Positions 24,811 to 32,285 of a stretch of DNA of 47,218 nt are shown one piece after another. The stretch spans positions 1 to 47,218 of the forward strand of contig NZ_SMLW01000669.1 of assembly GCF_009711405.1 (NCBI RefSeq), given 5' to 3'. Numbering within the stretch: position 1 is the stretch's first letter; each line of letters opens with the position of its first letter. The notes beneath the pieces are model-generated. The model worked only from the letters and a program-made list of their open reading frames with translations, was not told the DNA's origin and did not search any database. Both the position numbers and the translations under genes were made by a program. The DNA comes from Fulvivirga kasyanovii. GTDB lineage: Bacteria > Bacteroidota > Bacteroidia > Cytophagales > Cyclobacteriaceae.

Positions 24811-26202
24811 ATGAAATTAACCTATACCTTAATACTCAGTCTTGTTTTACTGGCCTGTTCTGAAAAAGAAAATGTAAAACCAGACAATGCAGAGTTACCC
24901 ACTGATAAAGCAGGTCTGGAGCAAATTATTAATTCCGACAATGACGATGATCAAAAGTTAGCGGCATATTGGGAACTGTATAAAATAGACAGGCAAAGCA
25001 ATTTTGATCAGGCTAAACTTTATTTAGATGAAATTTCAATTTTAGCGAATCAAACGGGCAATAATCTATTTCAAGGTAGAGTTTCTCATGCTAATGGTCT
25101 TATCTCATATAGAGACGGTGATTATGTGGATGCAGTAGCTCATTATTTAGAGGCTATTGATTTTTTTGCAAGTCTTGATGACCCCATATACAGGGCAGAT
25201 GCTTTGAACAATATTGGTGTTGTTTTTATGGAGACGGGTAATTATGAATATGCAATTAAGTTTTTAACTAAGGCGAGAGAAAATTATTTGATGGCCAAAA
25301 ATACTCGCTTTCTGGTTATGGTTGATATTAACTTGGGTATTAGTAGTTTTTCTAAGCAAGATCCTGATTTTGAAGGTGCGAATAAATACTTCCAAAGGGC
25401 GTTGGAAAGAGCTGGGGAATTAAATGAAAAACAAGATTATTATTTTAATAGAATTCATAATCAAATTGGGGTAAATAAGTATAAGCAGGCAGATTACGGT
25501 GCTGCTATACACAATTATCAACTTTCCTTAGAGTATATGGGCACTGGTGAGGGCATAGAGGAGAAGCAGGCCATAGCCTATGCTAATATTGGTGAAGCCT
25601 ATATGGATCAGGGTAATCACGCAGAAGCTGAGAGATGGTTAGAAAAGTCGTTGGAGTTATCTTCTTATGTTACAGACAACCTGGTTAAAGTAGATATTCA
25701 TAACATGACAGCAAAGCTTTATCAGGTGCAGGGCATGCATGCAGAGGCGGTTAAGTATCTGGAAAAAGCCATTGAAATAGCTGATAAGGATGTAATCAAC
25801 GAGTCACTTCAGGAGACTATCGATCTGGTGAGGGTGTCCTATAAATTTCTGCAAAATTCAGGTAAACCTGTAAGCGTAGCCCGGTACGAGACGGCTTTGA
25901 GTGTTGACGGCATGCAGGATTCGCTTGAAGAGGAGTTATTGGAAAAAGCTAATTTCAAATCTTTACAAGCTGCTCTTGGCCTTTCACTTGAACTGGATAA
26001 TCAGATCAGGGAAAAGAAAGCCGAAGTAGAACAAAGAGAGTTTATCAGCAATGTAGCCTTGTCTTTGGGTATTCTGCTTATTATAGCCGCTATCCTTGGG
26101 TTTGTTTATACCATCAACTACAGAAGGACCAAAAAGAACAGGGATGAGTGGAAGGACGTGTGCCTTGAGGTAAGGGACGTTCTTGAAAGCATTCCTAATT
26201 AG
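24811..26202 (+). CDS. TPR lipoprotein with C-terminal membrane helix
   Basis: 463 residues. The N-terminus MKLTYTLILSLVLLACSEKE has a lipobox (LLAC, Cys16). A TPR solenoid of about eight repeats fills residues 80-340 (ALNNIGVVFMETGNYEYAIK, AYANIGEAYMDQGNHAEAER, MTAKLYQVQGMHAEAVKYLE). A coiled stretch and then a membrane helix (SLGILLIIAAILGFVYTI, about 417-434) end in a short basic cytoplasmic tail. An N-terminal lipid anchor plus a C-terminal helix means the TPR would be in the periplasm. The design resembles TPR sensor proteins of Bacteroidota, but no kinase or DNA-binding domain follows. Function unknown. Confidence 0.8.
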   Translation: MKLTYTLILSLVLLACSEKENVKPDNAELPTDKAGLEQIINSDNDDDQKLAAYWELYKIDRQSNFDQAKLYLDEISILANQTGNNLFQGRVSHANGLISYRDGDYVDAVAHYLEAIDFFASLDDPIYRADALNNIGVVFMETGNYEYAIKFLTKARENYLMAKNTRFLVMVDINLGISSFSKQDPDFEGANKYFQRALERAGELNEKQDYYFNRIHNQIGVNKYKQADYGAAIHNYQLSLEYMGTGEGIEEKQAIAYANIGEAYMDQGNHAEAERWLEKSLELSSYVTDNLVKVDIHNMTAKLYQVQGMHAEAVKYLEKAIEIADKDVINESLQETIDLVRVSYKFLQNSGKPVSVARYETALSVDGMQDSLEEELLEKANFKSLQAALGLSLELDNQIREKKAEVEQREFISNVALSLGILLIIAAILGFVYTINYRRTKKNRDEWKDVCLEVRDVLESIPN

Positions 26203-26370
26203 TGGTTCTAAGCAAAACATCACAGAATTCATTACGCTTGTCCTGAAAATGCTCACATAGAAGTGAGTGAGGGCAACACTAATACTACTCTCCTCCCGAG
26301 GCTATTACATTAAGGCGCCAGACTTCATGCACACATCTACTTTTTGGCGGGTAAATTTATTCCTAGATAG

Positions 26371-26555
26371 CAGTTTACAGAGCTAAATAGCGGCTTTGCT
26401 AAACTTCCAAAAGTTTGGTAAAGCTTTACTGTTCTGTATTACAGGCTGAGGGTAATAGCCTTAAAGCGGAGGTTTCCACCCTTTCTATGTATCACCTCAC
26501 TCGGTAAGGTCTGTAGGCCAATATTGGCTAGAATGCCCTCTCCGTGCCGGAAGAG
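26371..26555 (+). repeat. structured intergenic repeat, copy A
   Basis: About 185 bases aligning by eye, at roughly 70-75 percent, to 34971-35155 in the same orientation. The core is a 14-pair hairpin: GCTTTGCTAAACTT, loop CCAA, AAGTTTGGTAAAGC, with all pairs formed if two G-U wobbles are allowed. A second small hairpin follows around GGTTTCCACC. No repeat family was identified. The identity figure is an estimate. Confidence 0.75.
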
Positions 26556-26677
26556 GGAGTTTTGACTCTGCTAACACTTTAGCTTATTAAATGCAGGTTC
26601 AATTCGTTTGCAGCCATGTAGCATTCAGAAAGTAGGGGTAGGATAAAGTAAGATCAAAGTAGAATAGCATTGACTCT

Positions 26678-26793
26678 CCTCCCCAGGTCATACTGAGCCT
26701 GCGGAGTATCTAATTTGGTTCCTTGCATGAGCTGAACGGTGAGTAGTTACTTACTTAGGTAGATACTCCTATCGGTCAACATGACTGTGGAGG
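26678..26793. repeat. long palindromic element with GTCATNCTGA end
   Basis: The left arm 26678-26711 (CCTCC, CAGGTCATACTGA, then GGAGTATCT) pairs with the right arm 26761-26793 (AGATACTCC, then TCGGTCAACATGAC, GGAGG) with a few mismatches, around a 49-base centre. Such GTCAT-type palindromes are common as dispersed elements in bacteria. The element could be a MITE-like repeat. Confidence 0.6.
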
Positions 26794-26880
26794 TGGAATT
26801 GCCGGGCGAATAAGCTGTGCCGAAGAAAGTAAATACAAATCTTGCGAATACTGATTAATATACTTTAAAACTGAAGTCTT

Positions 26881-27378
26881 CTACTTATTAAACGGCTTGC
26901 CGCCATTGGCTATTGAGCTGATCAATTCTGTAGCGTACCGTAGCTTGGCTTCTATTTCTTTGTTTCTCATATACGTGGTTTCCAGCTCGTCAACTGCCGA
27001 TATGAAAGAGCTGATCAGGCTCTGGCAGGCCTCAGTATTCCCGTTTTCAATCAAGTGTTGGCAGGCTTTAATGGCATTTCTATACCGTTGTACGGTTTCA
27101 AAGGCATCACTTCCCTCTGATAATGATAAACCTGTAGTTGAAGATTTGGCAGCGCGGCCTGCATTTTCCGGGTTGTCAGCAAAGAAGTGTTCCACCGGAA
27201 CTTCCAGGATACTGCTTATTTTTATAAGCAGGTCAACTTTTGGGTAGCCCTTTCCGGTCTCATATACCGATATAGTCCTCACGTTTACGCCGATCTTTTC
27301 CGCGAGTGCTTCCTGCCCGAGTTGCGCTTTTTCCCTGAAGTATCGAAAATTTCTTGCAAAAGTTGACTTTTTTGTCAA
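26881..27378 (-). CDS. XRE-family transcriptional regulator
   Basis: 165 residues. Residues 8-62 are an XRE/Cro helix-turn-helix: ARNFRYFREKAQLGQEALAE, KIGVNVRTISVYETGKGYPK and VDLLIKISSILEVPVEHFFA. The C-terminal 100 residues are helical (RYRNAIKACQHLIENGNTEA, AVDELETTYMRNKEIEAKLR) with no recognised ligand domain, perhaps for oligomerisation. No ATG is available at the N-terminus; the frame starts at TTG 27378, and an in-frame stop lies five codons further upstream. It is divergent from a small coiled-coil gene at 27605. Two inverted repeats near the start suggest self-control. Confidence 0.82.
   Translation of the reverse strand: MTKKSTFARNFRYFREKAQLGQEALAEKIGVNVRTISVYETGKGYPKVDLLIKISSILEVPVEHFFADNPENAGRAAKSSTTGLSLSEGSDAFETVQRYRNAIKACQHLIENGNTEACQSLISSFISAVDELETTYMRNKEIEAKLRYATELISSIANGGKPFNK
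27363..27378. promoter_or_regulatory. inverted repeat overlapping XRE start, putative operator
   Basis: TTGAC and GTCAA flank TTTTTT, covering the TTG start codon of the XRE gene. The same spacing is seen in the repeat at 27401-27422, so the two may be operator copies for the regulator. The arms are only five bases, so chance is possible. Confidence 0.4.
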
Positions 27379-27400
27379 TATATGATTATTTTAGCATATC

Positions 27401-27422
27401 AACTTGATAAAAAAATCAAGTT
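27401..27422. promoter_or_regulatory. 8-bp inverted repeat upstream of XRE gene, putative operator
   Basis: AACTTGAT (27401-27408), six A residues, then ATCAAGTT (27415-27422). Perfect arms and a six-base spacer match the geometry of the repeat at 27363-27378. It lies between the candidate -7 box at 27451-27458 and the XRE start. Confidence 0.5.
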
Positions 27423-27450
27423 TATGATTTTTTACACATTTAAGAAGTGT

Positions 27451-27458
27451 CAAAGATA
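27451..27458 (-). promoter_or_regulatory. possible -7 promoter box of the XRE gene
   Basis: Reads TATCTTTG on the minus strand (TAnnTTTG), 73 bases before the start. At the -33 distance there is CTG instead of TTG. The putative operators would fall in the leader of this transcript. Confidence 0.4.
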
Positions 27459-27604
27459 TAAAAAAAGAACTTAAAAATCAGGTCATTAGAGACCTTACAA
27501 GATTAAAAAAAAACACAAAAGATCAAGAGTTTTTATATCCGGTTTCTGACGTGTAAATGATCAGCATTTTAACTTAAACCGTAAACTTACAAAATACCAA
27601 CAAC

Positions 27605-27910
27605 GTGAAGAAGCAGGACAAATCAGAGCACTACCAAAAGATTATTGACAGTATGGAAGAGTTGACATCAAAAATGGATGCTATAGCTCAGGAGTACTTT
27701 GAAGCCAATGTAGATTTTATAAGTAAGCTGGGAGATGCCCGGCTGAGAGAAGACCTATCCGAAGATGCACGACTGTCGTACTACGACAGAAGGTTCAAAG
27801 ATTTATTAGAGGAACTGGAGAACGAAAACAGGCTGTTGAAGCGTGAGAAGATCAACCTTCAGTTCCGTAAGAGTCTGCTAACTGCAGATGAAAGCACTTC
27901 TTTAATATAG
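27605..27910 (+). CDS. small coiled-coil protein of unknown function
   Basis: 101 residues from GTG at 27605 (ATG codons occur later at Met17 and Met24). The sequence is mostly charged helix: SEHYQKIIDSMEELTSKMDA, DRRFKDLLEELENENRLLKR and EKINLQFRKSLLTADE. It has no membrane span, no cysteine motif and no recognised domain. It is divergent from the XRE regulator across a 226-base gap holding operator-like repeats, so its expression may depend on that regulator. A hairpin resembling a terminator (CAACC-TAAA/TTTA-GGTTG) follows at about 27918-27941. Confidence 0.6.
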   Translation: MKKQDKSEHYQKIIDSMEELTSKMDAIAQEYFEANVDFISKLGDARLREDLSEDARLSYYDRRFKDLLEELENENRLLKREKINLQFRKSLLTADESTSLI

Positions 27911-28043
27911 AAAAAGGCAACCCTAAAGTGGGTTTAGGTTGAAGTCATCATGGGGGGTATGCACACACATATCCCCCGGATGATGTTACTTGTTTACCGC
28001 ACACTTTGCACTAGTAATTTTCTTGATATATTGTTGGCTTATC

Positions 28044-28072
28044 AGGCATTCTGCAGGTCCTGCAGAATGCCT
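28044..28072. repeat. perfect 14-bp inverted repeat with 1-base centre
   Basis: AGGCATTCTGCAGG (28044-28057), T, then its exact complement CCTGCAGAATGCCT (28059-28072), followed by TTT. It could be a terminator in the plus direction, a protein binding site or a cruciform. A loop of one base would open a few pairs if it folded as RNA. Confidence 0.85.
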
Positions 28073-28271
28073 TTTCAACACCCTTTTGTCGAAGCTCGCC
28101 GGTGGTATAGTGTTTAATTGTTACTTGGCTGTATGATGTCACGTAAACTATTGTAAGAGGTGGGAATGCTCCTGTTATTATAGGGATATGAAGCTTTGTA
28201 GGAAACAAAACGATAAGCTTAATTGCAGGATACACCGGATAATTCTTCCAATATTTGAAAGCTACACAATA

Positions 28272-28306
28272 AACAAAAAAAGAGCAGGCTCCACTTCCTG
28301 CTCTTT
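28272..28306 (-). terminator. intrinsic terminator of the protease operon
   Basis: AAAGAGCAGG (28279-28288) and CCTGCTCTTT (28297-28306) form a perfect 10-bp stem. On the minus strand it is followed by a T-run, placed just past the protease stop at 28316. Confidence 0.88.
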
Positions 28307-28315
28307 CACTTTCTG

Positions 28316-29395
28316 TTAGTCTACCTTAGAGAAATTCGTCATCTCGCAATTGTAATTCTTGATAAAGAAATCATCCATTTCATCGGCTTTGAGCGATAGT
28401 TCGGTCAGGTTCTTTTTAATCTCTTCCCTGAAAGGAGTGTACAGGTCTGAAATGGCTACCCTGTAGGAGATAAAGATCTGGTTTTGGTAAATACCGAGCT
28501 GATAAGGCTCCACAGGGTTGCTCAACAGGTATTTCAGCAGTGCTTCCAGGTTGCCTTTAGGCAGTTTGTTTAATGGAGATGTAGCATACAGGTAGTTCTT
28601 GTTATATGTAAATATCCTGATCTGCGAACTTCCCTGATGGAACTCCCAGGCCTCTACTCCTGACCTTGCCAGCACGGGATTAATACCCAGGCCGGAGATA
28701 GCACCTTCTACAAATTGAGCAAGGTCTGTAAGTGGTATTTCATCGAAATATTTCAGGTCGATATTCACACCGCAGCTTGCGCAATACTCGGTGGGAGTGG
28801 TGATCAGCTCTGCGCATGAGCTGCATTTCAAGGCCATTGAAGACTCAGTATGTGAACTGACCGAATCCAACTCTTCATGCAGTGTCTCTACGGGAATAGC
28901 GAACCCCATATTGTCAGCATTCTGAAACTTCGATGTGGCTATACCTATCAATGTGCCATCGGCAGCTACTACCGGGCCACCGCTGTTTCCGGGGTTAACC
29001 GCAGCATCGGTTTGAATATAGTGTTTGCCAGACATCAGTTGCCTTGGGGCGGACACTATTCCTTCGGTAATGGTATAAGGCATGCCATAAGGGAAGCCAA
29101 GTACGTAAACAGACTCACTGTGGCTAACCCCTCTGTCGGCCTGGTAAGCCATGGGCTGCGCTTCAGGAGCCTCATGCCCTGAAGCCAGAAATGCAATATC
29201 CACATCAGGGTTAATGAAGATCACATCAGCCAGGTAGCGGTTCATTTTGTGGTCTTCCAAAGTTACCTGCCTGTTCCCGGCAATTACGTGATAGTTGGTT
29301 ACCCATATATTTCTGTCCTTCAGGATGAACCCCGTTCCGCTTCCTTTTGAGGTGATAACTTTATATACGCTTGATTTTATATTTTCTATGCTCAT
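28316..29395 (-). CDS. cytosolic trypsin-like serine protease with zinc ribbon and YbjN-like C-terminus
   Basis: 359 residues. The N-terminal domain is a chymotrypsin/HtrA-fold protease with the full triad: His36 (TNYHVIAG), Asp66 (NPDVDIAFL) and Ser138 (NPGNSGGPVV). There is no signal peptide or membrane helix, so it should be cytosolic, unlike HtrA/DegP, and no PDZ domain is present. A zinc ribbon follows, CxxC-x10-CxxC (Cys191, 194, 205, 208). The last 130 residues (FVEGAISGLGINPVLARSG, YQLGIYQNQIFISYRVAISD, LSLKADEMDDFFIKNY) look like a YbjN/type III chaperone-like fold. The upstream gene ends 26 bases before it and seems to carry the same fold. Confidence 0.85.
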   Translation of the reverse strand: MSIENIKSSVYKVITSKGSGTGFILKDRNIWVTNYHVIAGNRQVTLEDHKMNRYLADVIFINPDVDIAFLASGHEAPEAQPMAYQADRGVSHSESVYVLGFPYGMPYTITEGIVSAPRQLMSGKHYIQTDAAVNPGNSGGPVVAADGTLIGIATSKFQNADNMGFAIPVETLHEELDSVSSHTESSMALKCSSCAELITTPTEYCASCGVNIDLKYFDEIPLTDLAQFVEGAISGLGINPVLARSGVEAWEFHQGSSQIRIFTYNKNYLYATSPLNKLPKGNLEALLKYLLSNPVEPYQLGIYQNQIFISYRVAISDLYTPFREEIKKNLTELSLKADEMDDFFIKNYNCEMTNFSKVD

Positions 29396-29421
29396 TTTTA
29401 TCTAAAATAATAGGTTGATAA

Positions 29422-30576
29422 TTAACTGGCCGTTGCCACTGAATCCGACCCGGCGAGGGCGTTGTACTTCTGTTCATTCATGATGGTTTCCATAGCCTCC
29501 ATCAAAATTTCCGCAGCATCTTTCCACTCGGTGCCACCGGCCTTTTCCAAAGCTGAAGTGATGAGGTTTCTGGGTGTTTCATCTACCATGTTATAGTAGA
29601 AAAGGCTATAAAAATCCTTGAGAAGTGTAAGTGTGGCGCCAAGGTAGTCGGCCTTTTTAATCTCATTCTGAGCCGTTTCATACCCGTTCTTAAAGTTGTT
29701 TCTGGTGTTTTGCAGGTTGAAACTATACTTGTAAGGCACAAATGTATCTATAATATAGATGTCACTCAGGAATTCCTCCTTGTTGTAATTCTTGAGCTTC
29801 TGCAGGAATGTCTTGGCTCTGTGGATACGGTCCTGATAAGGGTCACGGCCCATTAAGTCGGCAATGGCATTTTCCAGTTCAGTCCTCAGGTAGCCCTGCG
29901 GCGAGACATAAAAGTCTATCTTCATAAGCAGTATCTGGAATACATCATAAAGAAAAGCGTCCCATCGCTTGCCTTCAAAGTAAGCAACATAATCTTCCGC
30001 CTCGGTAATGTACTCCTGAATGGTCTGCCAGGTTTTTTCCAGTTGATCCGGAGTGAACCTTTGTATTTGAGGCTCGCGCATTCTTACCGCTTTAAATTTT
30101 TCTATGAACAAGTCGTCATACTTGTCGGCATTCACGCAGATCTCACGAAGTGCATCATAGACTTTGTATGGCTCACACATGCCAAGCGGCGAACTAAAGT
30201 GAAAAGTAAGCTGGTCCTCGTTGTGCAGGATGATCTTGGTCATCATCAGCGGGTGGAAATTTAACTCCGTTACCTGACGAAGCAAAGGTACCAACGGGCC
30301 GTCTTGAAGTTTTACAAAGGGCGCTTCAACATGGAGCTGGTCATTCTGTATTTTGATACTTACTACAACAGAGCCATGAGGAATATTGAATTCCGTCTGA
30401 TCCGCATTCCCTGTTTTGGCAGCCAGGTCAGGATCTATATATTTCAGTATTCCCGTAATTGATTCTTTAAAATTCCCGTTGTCATAGGCTTCCAACACTT
30501 TGGGCCAATAGCCGACATTCATTTTATTAGCCGTTGTGCCAAGTGCCGAATGATAAAAAGATGGAGATGTGTTCAT
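29422..30576 (-). CDS. YbjN-like domain protein, partner of the cytosolic protease
   Basis: 384 residues, no signal peptide. The region of residues 60-165 (SVVVSIKIQNDQLHVEAPFV, LLRQVTELNFHPLMMTKIIL, REICVNADKYDDLFIEKF) has the same order of strands and the final 'AD..DD.fi..' helix as the C-terminus of the protease at 28316, so I read a YbjN/chaperone-like domain in both. The other 220 residues are helical (TWQTIQEYITEAEDYVAYFE, LYDVFQILLMKIDFYVSPQG) and unrecognised. It is directly upstream of the protease in one operon, which suggests a complex: adaptor, inhibitor or substrate. That role is inference. Confidence 0.6.
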   Translation of the reverse strand: MNTSPSFYHSALGTTANKMNVGYWPKVLEAYDNGNFKESITGILKYIDPDLAAKTGNADQTEFNIPHGSVVVSIKIQNDQLHVEAPFVKLQDGPLVPLLRQVTELNFHPLMMTKIILHNEDQLTFHFSSPLGMCEPYKVYDALREICVNADKYDDLFIEKFKAVRMREPQIQRFTPDQLEKTWQTIQEYITEAEDYVAYFEGKRWDAFLYDVFQILLMKIDFYVSPQGYLRTELENAIADLMGRDPYQDRIHRAKTFLQKLKNYNKEEFLSDIYIIDTFVPYKYSFNLQNTRNNFKNGYETAQNEIKKADYLGATLTLLKDFYSLFYYNMVDETPRNLITSALEKAGGTEWKDAAEILMEAMETIMNEQKYNALAGSDSVATAS

Positions 30577-30718
30577 TGGTTTAAGTTTCGTGTAAATTTT
30601 AAATCAGGAATCATTTTTTGCGTATAATTCCAATTTATCTTAGACCAATATAAAATTTTTTTGAAAAAGATGTGTAATATCTTCAATTACAAGGGCAATA
30701 TTTGAGTATTTTTTATGT

Positions 30719-31999
30719 TTAAAGATGTATTCCAAACAATAAATACCACGAGGCTACCGCGGTAATATAACCGATAAATGCTGGCAATGTGCCCAGTTTG
30801 ATATACCTGATGATGGTCAGCTCCTTGACCTGACCCATGGCTGCCACACCTGCCGCCGAACCGATCACAAGAATACTGCCCCCTGTACCGGCAGTGATGG
30901 CCAGTAAAACCCAATAGGTAAATGCGATGCCTTCCGGAAGCATCTTAATAACCGCTGCCGTCAGCGGTACGTTATCCACAACAGCAGATAATATGCCCAG
31001 TGAAGTATGCCCCATGATGATGGCTATGGGATTGGCGGCAGGATTGTCCCCGAATATCAATAAGGCAACATCACGCAGTACACCCTGATAGTTGAGTGCC
31101 CCTACTGCCAGCAGTATGCCAATGAAGAAATTGAGGGTGGCCATATCTATGGTTTTGATGATGTTTACGATGTGTCCTGCCTTTTTTTTCAAGGTGCCCT
31201 TTTTCAATCGGTAGTCAATTACAATGGCGCAGGCCCCAAGCCCCAGCAGGATGCCAATAAAAGGAGGGAGGTGGAAGAGGTTGACGATCACTGCAAACCC
31301 GAAAGTGAAAAGGCCGATAAATATAATGCTCCACTGCAAAGGCAGCACCTCTTTGGTTTCACGTCTTTTTCGGTCTTCATTTCTTATTTTAAGAGTAAGT
31401 ATGGCCTGGGGGACTGCCCATGCTATTACTGAGGGGATAAATCCGTAAAAAAGGACCTGCCAGGCGGTAAACTTACCGGCAAGCCACAGCATAATGGTAG
31501 TCACATCTCCCACGGGTGACATGGCACCGCCGGCATTGGCTGCAATGACTATATTGATTACGTATATCACGAAGTTTCTTTTCCTGATATACAAATGCCG
31601 CCCGATCTGGATCATGATCAGCGTGCTGGTGAGGTTGTCCAGAAGGGCCGAAGCGATAAAAGTGGTGAGGCCCATGAGCCAGAAGAGCTGCCGGTCAGAT
31701 ATTTTGAGTATCAGCAGCTTGGATTCTACCCAGGTGAAAAACCGGAAGTGCGCCATCATTTCAACGATGGTCATGGCACCCATTAAAAATACAATCAATG
31801 CAAATATTTCGGCAGATTCGTGCAGCATGGCCTCCCGCAGCAGCTCTTCATCTTCACCTATGGCTACCACTATCCACATGATAGAGCCGGTGAAAAGGGC
31901 TATCCAGCTTTTGTTTACCTGGAGGTTGTGCTCGAAGGCAATGGCTGCAAAACCAATGATAAAAATGATAATGAGGAGGATGGATTCGTTATCGTACAT
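30719..31999 (-). CDS. nhaD: Na+/H+ antiporter of the NhaD family
   Basis: 426 residues with about 12 membrane helices (LLIIIFIIGFAAIAFEHNLQ, IFALIVFLMGAMTIVEMMAH, LLAVGALNYQGVLRDVALLI). Typical NhaD blocks include LDNLTSTLIMIQIGRHL, NAGGAMSPVGDVTTIMLWLA and TAGTGGSILVIGSAAGVAAM, a transporter core with polar residues in the membrane. NhaD exchanges Na+ or Li+ for H+ and helps in salt and pH tolerance, consistent with a marine life style (inference). It lies downstream of ahcY but on the other strand, with 286 bases between the two starts. Confidence 0.9.
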   Translation of the reverse strand: MYDNESILLIIIFIIGFAAIAFEHNLQVNKSWIALFTGSIMWIVVAIGEDEELLREAMLHESAEIFALIVFLMGAMTIVEMMAHFRFFTWVESKLLILKISDRQLFWLMGLTTFIASALLDNLTSTLIMIQIGRHLYIRKRNFVIYVINIVIAANAGGAMSPVGDVTTIMLWLAGKFTAWQVLFYGFIPSVIAWAVPQAILTLKIRNEDRKRRETKEVLPLQWSIIFIGLFTFGFAVIVNLFHLPPFIGILLGLGACAIVIDYRLKKGTLKKKAGHIVNIIKTIDMATLNFFIGILLAVGALNYQGVLRDVALLIFGDNPAANPIAIIMGHTSLGILSAVVDNVPLTAAVIKMLPEGIAFTYWVLLAITAGTGGSILVIGSAAGVAAMGQVKELTIIRYIKLGTLPAFIGYITAVASWYLLFGIHL

Positions 32000-32219
32000 G
32001 GCTGCGACTGTTTATATAAGGTAATAGGTAACCATACCACAGAAATTTCGGATGAATTCAGGCCGTAAATCTAACAGTCAGCATTATCTAAGTGTTATGA
32101 TGTTAATCATATATTAAAATGAGATTCAGGCTTTGCTGCTTAATGCCAAGATAATGAGAATCTTACTGTTTATACATTTGTGAAATAAAGTGGATTTGCC
32201 CTCATAAAGGGCCATGAAA

Positions 32220-32250
32220 TTGCCCTTCTCGAACCTTTATTGTAACTTTG
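32220..32250 (+). promoter_or_regulatory. Bacteroidota-type promoter of ahcY
   Basis: TTG at 32220-32222 and TAACTTTG at 32243-32250 with a 20-base spacer match the -33 TTG / -7 TAnnTTTG consensus of Bacteroidota housekeeping promoters. Transcription would begin near 32255, giving a leader of about 30 bases before the ahcY ATG at 32286. A second TAnnTTTG (TACATTTG, 32173-32180) has no TTG partner. Confidence 0.75.
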
Positions 32251-32285
32251 CGTTTGGTAAAACAGAAATAAAAACACCTAATATA

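Larger units (their letters stand above)
26203..26880. other. 678-bp non-coding gap with structured repeats
   Basis: Between two convergent genes. It contains a structured repeat (26371-26555) related to one at 34971-35155, and a long palindromic element (26678-26793). I see no gene in it. Confidence 0.6.
27911..28315. other. 405-bp gap with hairpins and a perfect palindrome
   Basis: Holds a small hairpin at 27918-27941, an imperfect inverted repeat (CATCAT...GATGATG, with G5/C5 cores) at about 27949-27986, a perfect 14-bp palindrome at 28044-28072 and a terminator at 28279-28306. A 74-codon minus-strand frame at 28011-28235 crosses the palindrome and does not look like a gene. Confidence 0.55.

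Noticed and set aside
28011-28235. 74-codon minus-strand open frame
   Set aside because: It runs through the perfect palindrome at 28044-28072, has no recognised domain or plausible composition, and sits in a gap rich in hairpins.
31494-32024. 176-codon plus-strand frame opposite nhaD
   Set aside because: Lies wholly antisense to the NhaD gene, whose membrane helices and motifs are clear; frames of this kind arise from codon bias.
32100-32285. Possible SAM/SAH riboswitch before ahcY
   Set aside because: The promoter predicts a leader of only about 30 bases, too short for a riboswitch; the small GCCCT/AGGGC hairpin at 32198-32212 lies upstream of the start site.
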